From Caloranaerobacter ferrireducens (GTDB lineage: Bacteria > Bacillota > Clostridia > Tissierellales > Thermohalobacteraceae): a stretch of 64,000 nt of DNA. Below the pieces are notes generated by a model that ran no database searches, was not told where the DNA came from, and saw only the letters and a program-made list of their open reading frames with translations. The translations under genes and the position numbers were made by a program. Location of the stretch: positions 372,001 through 436,000 of the forward strand of contig NZ_MDJR01000001.1 in NCBI RefSeq assembly GCF_001730685.1, in the 5' to 3' direction. Positions 35,966-44,401 of the stretch are shown here, piece after piece (within the stretch, counting starts at the first letter, position 1; each line of letters begins with the position of its first letter).

Positions 35966-37492
35966 ATGGGGAAAGTGATTATAGATGGTCACAACTTAAC
36001 AATTGATGATGTAGTAAATGTTGCGAGAAAAGGATACATTGTAGAGTTATCTGATGATGCGGTTCAAAGAGTTAAAAAAGCTAGAGAGCTTGTAGATAAG
36101 TTTGTTGAAAATGAAAAAGTTGTGTATGGGATTACAACTGGATTTGGAAAGTTTAGTGAGATGGTTATTTCAAAAGAAGAGACAAAACAATTGCAGAAAA
36201 ATCTGATTATGAGTCATTCATGTGGAGTAGGAAATCCTTTAAGCGAAGAGGTAGTTAGGGCTGTAATGCTTTTAAGAGCAAATGCTTTAGCTAAGGGAAA
36301 TTCAGGAATTAGACTAAGTACTCTTCAAACTTTAATCGATATGTTAAATAAAGGAGTACACCCAATAATACCAGAGAAAGGTTCTTTGGGGGCAAGTGGT
36401 GATCTAGCACCTCTATCACATATGGTTTTAGTACTTTTAGGTGAAGGAGAAGCAATATACAAAGGAGAAAGATTGAGTGGAAGAGAGGCAATGCACAAAG
36501 CTGGTATCCAAACAGTTGAGTTGACATCAAAAGAAGGTTTAGCACTAATTAATGGTACTCAAATAATGACAGCTATTGGAGCTTTAACAGTTTACGATTC
36601 AAAACAATTAATGAAGATTGCAGATATATCTGCAGCATTGACAATAGAGGCACTTAATGGGATAATAGATGCTTTTGATGAAAGAGTCCATAAAGTTAGA
36701 CCTCATTTAGGGCAAATTAAAACAGCTAGTAATATCAGAAAATTATGTAAAGATAGCAAGAACATAACAAGGCAAGGAGAGATAAGAGTTCAAGATGCGT
36801 ATACTTTAAGATGTATACCACAAATTCATGGTGCTAGTAAAGATGCTATAAAATATGTAGAAGAAAAAATAAGTATAGAGATAAATTCAGCAACAGATAA
36901 TCCTTTGATTTTTAGTGAAGATGAATTTGTAGTTTCAGGAGGTAATTTCCATGGGCAGCCAATTGCTTTGGCTATGGACTTTTTAGGCATTGCCTTGTCT
37001 GAAATAGCTAATTCTTCAGAACGAAGAATTGAACGATTAGTAAATCCACAGTTAAGTGGGTTACCAGCGTTTTTAGCAGAAAAGGGAGGCTTGAATTCTG
37101 GATTTATGATAGCTCAGTATACAGCTGCTTCATTAGTATCTGAAAATAAAGTATTAGCTCATCCTGCTAGCGTGGATTCAATACCTTCTTCTGCAAATCA
37201 AGAAGACCATGTTAGTATGGGTACTATTGCAGCAAGAAAGGCAAAAGAAATATTATTTAACGTGCAAAATGTGCTGGCAATTGAAATGTTAACGGCTGTT
37301 CAAGCTATAGATTTTAATGAAAGTGAAAAATTAGGAAAAGGCACAAAAGCTGCATATAATAAAATTAGAGAGAATATAACTTATGTAGATAAAGATAGAA
37401 TTTTATATAAAGATATTAATAAGAGTTTTGAATTAATTAGTTCAGGTGATATTTTAAGAGAAGTAGAATCATATATAGGTGAGTTAGAATAA
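35966..37492 (+). CDS. hutH: Histidine ammonia-lyase
   Basis: 508 residues, the expected size. The MIO cofactor-forming triad ASG is at residues 143-145 within GSLGASGDLAPLSH. Other signatures are YGITTGFGKF, NGTQIM, RCIPQIHGA and SSANQEDHVSMG. It deaminates histidine to urocanate, the first step of histidine use. The frame opens at GTG 35927, but a ribosome-like site GAAGGGG lies about 8 bases before ATG 35966, where the family start is found. No hutU, hutI or hutG lies nearby, so this is an isolated step here. Ends in a strong terminator. Confidence 0.93.
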   Translation: MGKVIIDGHNLTIDDVVNVARKGYIVELSDDAVQRVKKARELVDKFVENEKVVYGITTGFGKFSEMVISKEETKQLQKNLIMSHSCGVGNPLSEEVVRAVMLLRANALAKGNSGIRLSTLQTLIDMLNKGVHPIIPEKGSLGASGDLAPLSHMVLVLLGEGEAIYKGERLSGREAMHKAGIQTVELTSKEGLALINGTQIMTAIGALTVYDSKQLMKIADISAALTIEALNGIIDAFDERVHKVRPHLGQIKTASNIRKLCKDSKNITRQGEIRVQDAYTLRCIPQIHGASKDAIKYVEEKISIEINSATDNPLIFSEDEFVVSGGNFHGQPIALAMDFLGIALSEIANSSERRIERLVNPQLSGLPAFLAEKGGLNSGFMIAQYTAASLVSENKVLAHPASVDSIPSSANQEDHVSMGTIAARKAKEILFNVQNVLAIEMLTAVQAIDFNESEKLGKGTKAAYNKIRENITYVDKDRILYKDINKSFELISSGDILREVESYIGELE

Positions 37493-37521
37493 AACTGGCT
37501 AACAGATGACAGCCAACAGAC

Positions 37522-37557
37522 AAACATATGTAAGTTTTGACTTACATATGTTTTTTT
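37522..37557 (+). terminator. Rho-independent terminator after hutH
   Basis: AAACATATGTAAG and its exact complement (13 bp) with loop TTTTGA, followed by T-rich sequence. Confidence 0.9.
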
Positions 37558-37651
37558 ATTATAATCCATATATATTGATGAAATATAGCCTATTTAACGA
37601 ATAGCAAATGACTAATGACCAATGACGATATCATAAGGAAGGAGTGTTATT

Positions 37652-37831
37652 ATGCTATCAAAGGAAAAATTAAATAGAATAAACTATTTGGCTAGAAAAT
37701 CCAAAATAGAAGGCTTAACAGAAGAGGAGAAGAAAGAACAGAAAGCTCTAAGAGAAGAATATCTTAAAAATTTTAGAGAAAGTTTTAGAAGACAGTTAAA
37801 CTCAATCAAGTTTGTAGAAGAAAAAGAATAG
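37652..37831 (+). CDS. DUF896 family small protein (YnzC-like), 59 residues
   Basis: Translates as MLSKEKLNRINYLARKSKI, then a Glu/Lys-rich helix, then LREEYLKNFRESFRRQL near 35-51. These are the two conserved blocks of DUF896, a two-helix hairpin protein common in Firmicutes and linked to the SOS regulon in Bacillus. Function is unknown. It has an excellent ribosome site (AAGGAAGGAGTG) 9 bases before the ATG. It is shorter than 60 codons and easily missed. The cheW gene follows 62 bases later and may share its transcript. Confidence 0.92.
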   Translation: MLSKEKLNRINYLARKSKIEGLTEEEKKEQKALREEYLKNFRESFRRQLNSIKFVEEKE

Positions 37832-37893
37832 AGGATAAATGAAAAATATGTAGAATAAATGAATATAAGGAAAAAAATTAGGGGGTAATTTAA

Positions 37894-38349
37894 ATGGCTG
37901 AAAAGCAATATGTAGTTTTTAAAATAGGTAATGAAGAGTATGGTATAGATATTATGAATGTTAAAGAAATAGGACCATATCAAAAAAGTGTCAAAGTACC
38001 TAATGCACCAGTTTTTGTTGAAGGAATAATAAACTATAGAGGGAATGTTATACCTATAATAAGTCTTCATAAAAGATTTAATATTGAACAAAAGGACATT
38101 GACAGTAATACAAGAATCATTGTAATAAACTTGAAAGATAAGCAAATAGGTTTTATAGTAGATGAAGCTTCTCAGACTATTAGATTAGATGATAAAGATA
38201 TAGACCCAGCACCTGATATTGTAGCAGGAGTAGATAGTAAGTATATTACAGGGGTAGGTAAACTTGATGAAAGACTGATAATTTTAGTTGATTTAGAAAA
38301 AATATTAACAGAAGATGAAAAGAAAAAGATAGAATCTATGGAAGTATAG
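37894..38349 (+). CDS. cheW: CheW-like chemotaxis adaptor
   Basis: 151 residues spanning one CheW domain: YVVFKIGNEEYGIDIMNVKEI, then FVEGIINYRGNVIPIISL, IGFIVDEASQTIRL and ILVDLEKIL. CheW couples chemoreceptors to the CheA kinase. No cheA, receptor or flagellar gene is in the window, so it may be a stand-alone copy of a distributed system. Ribosome site AGGGGGTAA before ATG 37894. Confidence 0.92.
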   Translation: MAEKQYVVFKIGNEEYGIDIMNVKEIGPYQKSVKVPNAPVFVEGIINYRGNVIPIISLHKRFNIEQKDIDSNTRIIVINLKDKQIGFIVDEASQTIRLDDKDIDPAPDIVAGVDSKYITGVGKLDERLIILVDLEKILTEDEKKKIESMEV

Positions 38350-38483
38350 ATTTTTTGACGAAATGGATATTAAGATGTAATAATATGTATTACGAAAATT
38401 TTTGATGCTGTCAACATATGATAAATTTTTCAAGCCTATTCCTCTATACTTGAATTATGGATAGTAAAGTTAGGGGGATAGGA

Positions 38484-38957
38484 ATGAAAAAAATTTTAAC
38501 TATTATGGTTGTTTTAATGATTATTATTCTGTTTTTTGGCGTTGGACAGGCACAAATTTATAATAATATGATAAATGAGGATTTTGTAATAAGAACAACT
38601 AGAACGATTTTGGTAAGTAGAATGGATATAATAAATTCATGTATTTATGAAGGTTTAGATTTAGATATAGCAAAGCAAAAACTAAAAAGAATAGAAGGGG
38701 ATGTACTATTAAAGGATGATTTAGAATATTTAACTTATTTAAAAGAGAACCCAACGGATTTTGAATATGTTTATGATTTGAGAATATTAAATGTATCATT
38801 TGTTGACAATAATTTAGAAAAAATCAGCTTTATAACTGAAATTGAATGGGATATAAAATCTTATGAAAATGAATTAACAGAAGTAGTTAAATATGAAATA
38901 GAGTTATTAAAAGTAGATAATAAGTTTTTATTAACAAAATTTAAGCCACTTAGTTAA
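38484..38957 (+). CDS. Membrane-anchored protein of unknown function
   Basis: 157 residues. An N-terminal hydrophobic segment (about 4-23: lipid anchor or uncleaved signal helix, no lipobox) is followed by an acidic exported domain with beta-rich C-terminal half. The longer frame from ATG 38457 precedes the ribosome site TAGGGGGAT. ATG 38484, about 7 bases after it, gives a normal Lys-rich N-terminus (MKKILTIM). A strong terminator follows. No family is recognised. Confidence 0.7.
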   Translation: MKKILTIMVVLMIIILFFGVGQAQIYNNMINEDFVIRTTRTILVSRMDIINSCIYEGLDLDIAKQKLKRIEGDVLLKDDLEYLTYLKENPTDFEYVYDLRILNVSFVDNNLEKISFITEIEWDIKSYENELTEVVKYEIELLKVDNKFLLTKFKPLS

Positions 38958-38958
38958 T

Positions 38959-38982
38959 GCCGATATATTATCGGCTTTTTTT
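38959..38982 (+). terminator. Rho-independent terminator
   Basis: GCCGATA-TAT-TATCGGC followed by seven T. Confidence 0.92.
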
Positions 38983-39099
38983 GTGTGTAAAAAATAGTAC
39001 AAAAGTACCATATATTACAAAGATAAAAAAGCAGGATATAAGTAAAATAAAATCGAAATATGTAGTATTACATATAAAGCAAATATATGAGGTGTAATT

Positions 39100-40263
39100 A
39101 TGAAAAGAAATGTAGTAGATATTAACCGTATAAATGAAGTCCTAAAAAAAACTATAGAATCTATTAATAAAGGAAAAGAAGAAATATTTGATATAGCAGA
39201 AAGTGCTAGAAAAGAATGTGAATCTATAAGAAGAGAATTAGCAGAATTAAAAGAGAGAGTTTCAAAATTAGTGAAAGAAGTAGATGTTTTAGAAATTGAA
39301 GAAAAAAAAAGTAGGAAAAATTTAATGGCTGTAAGTAAAAATTTTAAACTTTACAATGAAGATGATATTAAAAGGGCATATGATAATGCGAAAAATTTGC
39401 AGGTATTACTAATGCTGAAAAGACAGGAAGAAAAAGATCTTATAAATAAAAGGAAGGAGCTAGAACTAAGGTTAATTAATGCTGAAAAAGTTCTTAAAAA
39501 GGCAGAAAAATTGGTTACTCAAGTTGGAGTAGCTTTAGAGTACTTAAGTGGTAATTTAAGTGATTTAAGCGAAACTATTGAGGACATGCAGAAGAAACAA
39601 CTACTAGGAATAAAAATTTTGAAGGCTCAGGAAGAAGAACGACAAAGAGTGGCAAGAGATATCCATGATGGTCCAGCACAGTCACTTGCTAATGTTGTAA
39701 TTAAAACAGAAATATGTGAAAGACTTTTAGATATTGATGTGAATAAAGCTAGAAATGAATTGAAGAATTTGAAACATATAGTTAGAGAAAGTCTTAAGGA
39801 TATAAGAAAAATAATATACGATTTAAGGCCTATGTCAATTGATGATTTAGGTTTTATTCCTACTATAAAAAGATATGGGTGTAACTTTTCTGAGGAGACA
39901 GGTATAAATGTTGAAGTTTTTGTAATAGGTCAATTTAAAAGTATGGAATCTATTGTTGAAATTACATTATTTAGGATTATACAAGAGGCTCTGAATAACA
40001 TAAAAAAACATTCAAAAGCTAAAAATGTTCAGATTAAAATTGAAACTACTTTGAAAAAAATTAATATAGTTGTAAAAGATGACGGTATCGGGTTTGATGT
40101 AGAGAAAAAGTTAAAAGAAACTAATATATTTGAAGGTGGATTTGGAATTTTAGGTATGAGAGAAAGAGTAGAACTGCTTAATGGTGAGTTTCAAATAATT
40201 TCTTCAATTGGGAGAGGAACTAGTATTATTTTTAGAATACCAATAGATGGGAAGGATGATTAA
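39100..40263 (+). CDS. degS: DegS-like sensor histidine kinase (cytosolic)
   Basis: 387 residues without membrane segments. A long coiled-coil sensor region (about 1-170) precedes a HisKA_3 domain with the phosphoacceptor in RVARDIHDGPAQSLAN. This His is residue 189, the position reported for Bacillus DegS. The ATPase domain has the N box EALNNIKKHS, DDGIGF and GGFGILGMRERV. It should phosphorylate the DegU-like regulator encoded immediately downstream, with which it overlaps or abuts. Ribosome site GAGGTG before ATG 39100. Confidence 0.9.
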   Translation: MKRNVVDINRINEVLKKTIESINKGKEEIFDIAESARKECESIRRELAELKERVSKLVKEVDVLEIEEKKSRKNLMAVSKNFKLYNEDDIKRAYDNAKNLQVLLMLKRQEEKDLINKRKELELRLINAEKVLKKAEKLVTQVGVALEYLSGNLSDLSETIEDMQKKQLLGIKILKAQEEERQRVARDIHDGPAQSLANVVIKTEICERLLDIDVNKARNELKNLKHIVRESLKDIRKIIYDLRPMSIDDLGFIPTIKRYGCNFSEETGINVEVFVIGQFKSMESIVEITLFRIIQEALNNIKKHSKAKNVQIKIETTLKKINIVVKDDGIGFDVEKKLKETNIFEGGFGILGMRERVELLNGEFQIISSIGRGTSIIFRIPIDGKDD

Positions 40264-40264
40264 A

Positions 40265-40921
40265 TTGAAAAAAAAGATAACAGTACTTATAGTTGATGAC
40301 CATTCTTTGATGAGACAGGGGCTAAAGCAAATATTAGAGCTAGAAAGTGATATCAAAGTAATAGGACAAGCTTCTAATGGTGAGGAAGCAATTCATATGA
40401 CTCTTGAATACAAACCTGATGTTGTGTTATTGGACATAAATATGCCTTTGATAAATGGTATAGAGGCTTTAAGAAGGTTAAAAGATATAGGAGTAGATTC
40501 GAAAATAGTCATGCTTACTATTCATGATGATAGAGAGTATTTATATGAAACTTTAAATATAGGTGCAGATGGATATGTATTAAAGGACGCAGATTCAGAA
40601 ACTTTAATAAAAGCAATACGTGATGTCTATAGTGGGAAATCGTTCATTCAACCAAGTCTTGCTACATATTTAGCAAAAGAGTATAAAGCTGCAAATAAAG
40701 ATAGTGATAAAAGCTCGGTTAAAGATGTATTAACCAGAAGGGAATACGAAGTATTAACTTTAGTCGCAGAAGGTTTGAATAATAAAGAGATAGCTGAACG
40801 ATTATATATAAGTGAGAAGACGGTTAAAAATCATGTTTCAAATATTTTTAGAAAAATAAATGTAAATGATAGAATACAAGCAGCGATATACGCTTATAGA
40901 AATAATATTAAAAAGCTTTAA
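40265..40921 (+). CDS. degU: DegU-like response regulator (NarL/LuxR type)
   Basis: 218 residues: receiver domain with VLIVDDHSLMRQG at the start and phosphoacceptor Asp57 in VVLLDINMPL, then a LuxR-type helix-turn-helix (LTRREYEVLTLVAEGLNNKEIAERLYISEKTVKNH). The frame opens at ATG 40247 inside the kinase gene. AAGGATGAT at 40252-40260 points to TTG 40265 (ATG 40256 is the alternative). In Bacillus the pair controls exoenzymes, competence and motility. Targets here are unknown. Confidence 0.88.
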   Translation: MKKKITVLIVDDHSLMRQGLKQILELESDIKVIGQASNGEEAIHMTLEYKPDVVLLDINMPLINGIEALRRLKDIGVDSKIVMLTIHDDREYLYETLNIGADGYVLKDADSETLIKAIRDVYSGKSFIQPSLATYLAKEYKAANKDSDKSSVKDVLTRREYEVLTLVAEGLNNKEIAERLYISEKTVKNHVSNIFRKINVNDRIQAAIYAYRNNIKKL

Positions 40922-40977
40922 AAAAACAAATAAAATTTTAATTTTTAGTAATAATACTAAGAAAAAAATCTATTTTA

Positions 40978-41007
40978 TTGACAATTGTAGACAAAAAGTA
41001 AGATAAT
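40978..41007 (+). promoter_or_regulatory. Sigma-A promoter for the M18 aminopeptidase gene
   Basis: TTGACA (perfect -35) and GATAAT separated by 18 bases, about 34 bases before the start codon. Confidence 0.75.
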
Positions 41008-41040
41008 ATTTATATGCTAGAACTAAATAGGAGGGATAGG

Positions 41041-42468
41041 ATGAGCGAAAAGTCACAAGGTAAAGTTTTACAGGAAGAATTAACACATAAATGGGATAAT
41101 ATTTGGGAAGTGATGGAAGCTACTGAAGAGGAAAAGGTTTTCGAGTTTGCTGAGGGGTATAAAGAGTTTTTAAACAGAGGAAAAACTGAAAGAGAATCAG
41201 CATTAGAAATAGTTAGAATAGCTAGAGAAAATGGTTACATATCTTTAGAAGAAATTATTGAAAAAGGTACTAAAATTGAACCAGGAATGAAAATTTATGC
41301 TGTTAACAAAGAAAAAGCAGTAGTAATGTTTGTTATTGGTAAAGAATGTTTAACTAAAGGAATGAATATAATAGGTTCACATATAGATGCACCTAGAATT
41401 GACTTAAAACCTAATCCTCTTTATGAAGATGGAGAGTTAGCATTACTTAAAACTCATTATTATGGCGGAATAAAAAAGTATCAATGGGTTTCAATGCCTT
41501 TAGCATTACATGGAGTTGTAATTAAATCAAATGGTGAGAAAGTAAATATAGTTATTGGTGAAGATGAAAATGACCCTGTATTCTTTATTACAGATCTTCT
41601 TCCTCATTTAGCAAAAGATCAAGTAGCTAAAAAGTTAGGTGAAGGTATAACAGGTGAAGGTTTAAATATAATAATAGGAAGTATTCCATATAGAGATAAA
41701 GAGTTAAACGAAAAAATTAAATTAAATGTACTTAAGTTGTTAAATGAAAAGTACGGTATAAAAGAAGAAGATTTTACTACTGCTGAATTAGAAGTAGTTC
41801 CAGCAGGAAAAGCTAGAGACGTTGGTATAGACAGAGGTTTAATTGCTGCTCATGGACATGACGATAGAGTTTGTGCTTATGCGTCACTTAAAGCAATACT
41901 AGAAATTGATACACCACAAAAAACTGCTGTAGCTTTATTTGTAGATAAAGAAGAGGTAGGAAGCTATGGTAATACAGGAATGCATTCAATGTTCTTTGAA
42001 AATGTAGTGTCAGAATTAATAGAGCTTACAACTGAAAGCTATAGTGAATTAAAAACAAAGAGAGCTTTAGCTAATTCAAGAGTTCTTTCTGCTGACGTAT
42101 GTGCAGCCTTTGACCCAAATTATCCTGAAGTATTAGACAAGAGAAATGCACCTTTTATTGGAAAAGGGGTAACTTTAGTTAAGTATACAGGAGTAAGAGG
42201 TAAAGCAGGTTGTAATGATGCTAATGCTGAATATATTAGTGAAATTAGAAGAATATTTAATGAAAACAATGTTGTTTGGCAAATTGGTGAATTAGGTAAA
42301 GTAGACCAAGGTGGTGGAGGAACAATAGCTTTCATTTTAGCTAATTATGGAATGGAAGTTGTTGACTGTGGTGTGCCGGTATTAAGCATGCATGCTCCAT
42401 ATGAACTTGTAAGCAAGTCAGATGTATATATGACATATAAAGGTTATAAAGCTTTCTTTAATGCATAA
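41041..42468 (+). CDS. M18 family aminopeptidase (aspartyl aminopeptidase type)
   Basis: 475 residues. The binuclear zinc-site blocks of M18 are all present: GSHIDAPRIDLKPNPLYE near 110, AAHGHDDRVCAYAS near 270, FVDKEEVGSYGNTG near 305, SADVCAAFDPNY near 350 and MHAPYELVSKSDVY near 450. It is a cytosolic enzyme removing N-terminal residues, often acidic ones. The frame opens at ATG 41014, but GGAGGGAT lies after that, so ATG 41041 is the start. Single-gene unit with a strong promoter and terminator. Confidence 0.93.
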   Translation: MSEKSQGKVLQEELTHKWDNIWEVMEATEEEKVFEFAEGYKEFLNRGKTERESALEIVRIARENGYISLEEIIEKGTKIEPGMKIYAVNKEKAVVMFVIGKECLTKGMNIIGSHIDAPRIDLKPNPLYEDGELALLKTHYYGGIKKYQWVSMPLALHGVVIKSNGEKVNIVIGEDENDPVFFITDLLPHLAKDQVAKKLGEGITGEGLNIIIGSIPYRDKELNEKIKLNVLKLLNEKYGIKEEDFTTAELEVVPAGKARDVGIDRGLIAAHGHDDRVCAYASLKAILEIDTPQKTAVALFVDKEEVGSYGNTGMHSMFFENVVSELIELTTESYSELKTKRALANSRVLSADVCAAFDPNYPEVLDKRNAPFIGKGVTLVKYTGVRGKAGCNDANAEYISEIRRIFNENNVVWQIGELGKVDQGGGGTIAFILANYGMEVVDCGVPVLSMHAPYELVSKSDVYMTYKGYKAFFNA

Positions 42469-42474
42469 AAAGAC

Positions 42475-42508
42475 AGGCGGCAATCTAATCGATGCCGCCT
42501 CTTTCTTT
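42475..42508 (+). terminator. Rho-independent terminator after the M18 gene
   Basis: AGGCGGCA and exact complement TGCCGCCT around a 10-base loop, followed by CTTTCTTT. Confidence 0.85.
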
Positions 42509-42659
42509 ATCAATGGTTATTAGCCAATAGTTTTTAGTCAACAGTTGTTAGTATTATTAGCTGTTCGTTATTCGTCATTCGCCATTCGAAAAGCGAACGA
42601 CGAATAGCCAAAATTAATCTTAAATTTTACATTTTAATCTAGTACCCAGTATCTAGTAC
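42509..42659. repeat. Degenerate short-word repeat tract
   Basis: This gap is built from near-repeats of short words: TTATTAGCCAATAG, TTATTCGTCATTCGCCATTCG, then the partial complement CGAACGACGAATAGC, and a direct repeat ATCTAGTACC..ATCTAGTACC-like pair near 42637-42660. Similar words (CGAATAGC, AATGACTAATGACCAATGAC) occur at 37598-37627 after hutH. It contains no coding frame. It resembles the low-complexity intergenic words common in some clostridial genomes. Confidence 0.55.
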
Positions 42660-43568
42660 CTATTTTTCTCCATTAATATAATTGAGAATAAATTCCTTAA
42701 AAGTTAGATTTAAAGGAGATAGTTGTCTATTTTTATGATAAATTAAGTAGAATTTTCTCGTTAAGTTTATACCTTTCAATTTAAACTTTTTCAGTGTACC
42801 ATTCATTACTTCCTTTTCAATAGCCTTTTCAGATATAAAACTAATTCCAATTCCCAGTTCTGTAAACTTTTTAATAGTTTCATTATCTTCAACACAAGCT
42901 ACAATATTAAAACTATTTAAATTATAATTGTTTTCTTTTAATGCCTTTTCAACTACATGTCTTGTACCAGAGCCTAATTCTCTAAGTATTATTCTTTCAT
43001 TTAATAATATTTTAGGATCTATTTCCTCGTTATTTTCCCATGAATATTTTTCATTATTGGGAGTAATTAAGACTATATTATCATCTATTAGTTCTATGTA
43101 TTCTAGGTGTTTAGAATAATATTTAGCTCCTATTATACCGAAATCTGTTATTCCATCTAATATGTTTTTTACAACTTCTTTTGAATCTTTATTATTTATT
43201 GAGAATGTTACATTAGGAAACTTTTTGGAAAAGCTTTTGATTAATTGTGGCAGAATATATAGCTTAGGTATTGAGCTAGCACTGATTTCTAGATGTCCTT
43301 CTATTTTACCTCTATATGCACCTAAATTAAAACAAGCCATGTCTCTTGTATTAAGAATATCAATTGCGTATTTATATAAAATATTACCTGCTTCTGTTGG
43401 GGTTATTTTTCTTTCAGTTCTATTTAATAATAAAGTTCCTAATTCATTTTCTAGATTTTGAATATGATTTGTAACAGTTGGTTGAGTTAAATATAGTTTT
43501 TCAGCAGCTTTAGAAAAACTTTTTAGTTTTACTACTTCAACAAAAGTTTCAAGTTGTCTAAAATCCAT
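42660..43568 (-). CDS. LysR family transcriptional regulator
   Basis: 302 residues. N-terminal winged helix MDFRQLETFVEVVKLKSFSK..AEKLYLTQPTVTNHIQNLE, then the LysR substrate-binding domain. The opening is close to that of LysR proteins annotated in clostridia as selenium-metabolism-associated or CysB-like, but the ligand cannot be read. ATG 43568 follows AGTGGTGAT; a longer frame from 43628 lacks a ribosome site. It is divergent from the PAP2-permease operon, with two inverted repeats in between, the usual LysR arrangement for regulating a divergent operon plus its own gene. Confidence 0.9.
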   Translation of the reverse strand: MDFRQLETFVEVVKLKSFSKAAEKLYLTQPTVTNHIQNLENELGTLLLNRTERKITPTEAGNILYKYAIDILNTRDMACFNLGAYRGKIEGHLEISASSIPKLYILPQLIKSFSKKFPNVTFSINNKDSKEVVKNILDGITDFGIIGAKYYSKHLEYIELIDDNIVLITPNNEKYSWENNEEIDPKILLNERIILRELGSGTRHVVEKALKENNYNLNSFNIVACVEDNETIKKFTELGIGISFISEKAIEKEVMNGTLKKFKLKGINLTRKFYLIYHKNRQLSPLNLTFKEFILNYINGEK

Positions 43569-43590
43569 AATATCACCACTTTCATATTCT

Positions 43591-43632
43591 TTAATTATCG
43601 TAATTAATAAATTACAATTTGTCAACAAATTG
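43591..43632. promoter_or_regulatory. Candidate LysR operators (two inverted repeats)
   Basis: TTAATTA-TCG-TAATTAA (43591-43607) and CAATTTG-TCAA-CAAATTG (43615-43632), both perfect 7-bp dyads, lie between the LysR start and the promoter of the divergent operon. T-N11-A-like symmetry in this position is typical of LysR binding sites. The assignment is by position and symmetry only. Confidence 0.5.
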
Positions 43633-43640
43633 TTTTAAAC

Positions 43641-43669
43641 TTGATTTTATTTCTAGGCTTATTTAGAAT
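43641..43669 (+). promoter_or_regulatory. Promoter of the PAP2-permease operon
   Basis: TTGATT and TAGAAT separated by 17 bases, just downstream of the CAATTTG dyad, 22 bases before the start codon. Confidence 0.6.
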
Positions 43670-43691
43670 ATTAAAGAAGGAGTGAATACAA

Positions 43692-44342
43692 ATGATGAAG
43701 TTTTTAAAAAAAAATAAATATGTGTTACTTATAGTAGTTTTGATAATGCTTAAAGTTATGTATTTAGTAATAAATACATTAGATATGAGAAAGCATCATT
43801 TAATAAGCCATTTGGATAATTATATTCCTTTTATTAGTTGGATGGTTATACCTTATGTATTATGGTATTTCTATATATGGAGTACTTTATTATATTTATT
43901 AATTAAAGACAAAAAGTTATTTGTTACACATTCATTAGCAGTAATTTTGGGACAAACTATTTCTTTAATAATATTTTTATTATATCCAACATATATTATT
44001 AGACCTGAAGTAATTGGTAATGATATTTTTAGTAAGTTAATAATTTTAATATATTCAAACGATAATCCAGTAAATGCTTTTCCAAGCATTCATGTTTTAC
44101 AGTCAGTCTTAACTCATGTGGCTATTTTAAATCTAAAAGATATAAAGAAATCAACAAAAATATTTTCTTATATATTTTCTACAATGGTTATATTGTCTAC
44201 AATTACTATAAAGCAGCATTATGTAATAGATGTTGTAGGAGGATATTTATTAGCAACAATATGTGCGAAATTTGTTTATGAAATATTCTATGGAAGATAC
44301 AAAGCTAATACTTTAGACATGATTTTTTCAACAAATAAGTAA
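43692..44342 (+). CDS. PAP2 superfamily membrane phosphatase
   Basis: 216 residues with about six membrane helices. The PAP2 phosphatase motifs are visible: NAFPSIHVLQS (PSxH) near 133 and KQHYVIDVVGGY (HxxxD) near 177. The first conserved motif survives as YPTYIIRPE near 98. Substrates of the family include phosphatidic acid, undecaprenyl pyrophosphate and inositol-lipid headgroups. It is the first gene of a likely three-gene unit facing the LysR regulator. Ribosome site AAGGAGTG. A perfect 14-bp palindrome CAGCTAATTAGCTG (44347-44360) follows its stop and may attenuate read-through. Confidence 0.85.
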   Translation: MMKFLKKNKYVLLIVVLIMLKVMYLVINTLDMRKHHLISHLDNYIPFISWMVIPYVLWYFYIWSTLLYLLIKDKKLFVTHSLAVILGQTISLIIFLLYPTYIIRPEVIGNDIFSKLIILIYSNDNPVNAFPSIHVLQSVLTHVAILNLKDIKKSTKIFSYIFSTMVILSTITIKQHYVIDVVGGYLLATICAKFVYEIFYGRYKANTLDMIFSTNK

Positions 44343-44401
44343 AGTCCAGCTAATTAGCTGCACTTGTAAAATTGACTAAGTATTTAAAAGAGGGGATGCT
44401 A

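Noticed and set aside
37557-37590. Fifth copy of the double-hairpin repeat after hutH (ATAATCCATA followed by GATATAGCC-like words)
   Set aside because: Only the first ten bases match well and the second arm is not recognisable. At most it is a relic.
42509-42659. CRISPR array
   Set aside because: The repeated words vary in length and sequence and have no regular spacing. No cas gene is present in the window.
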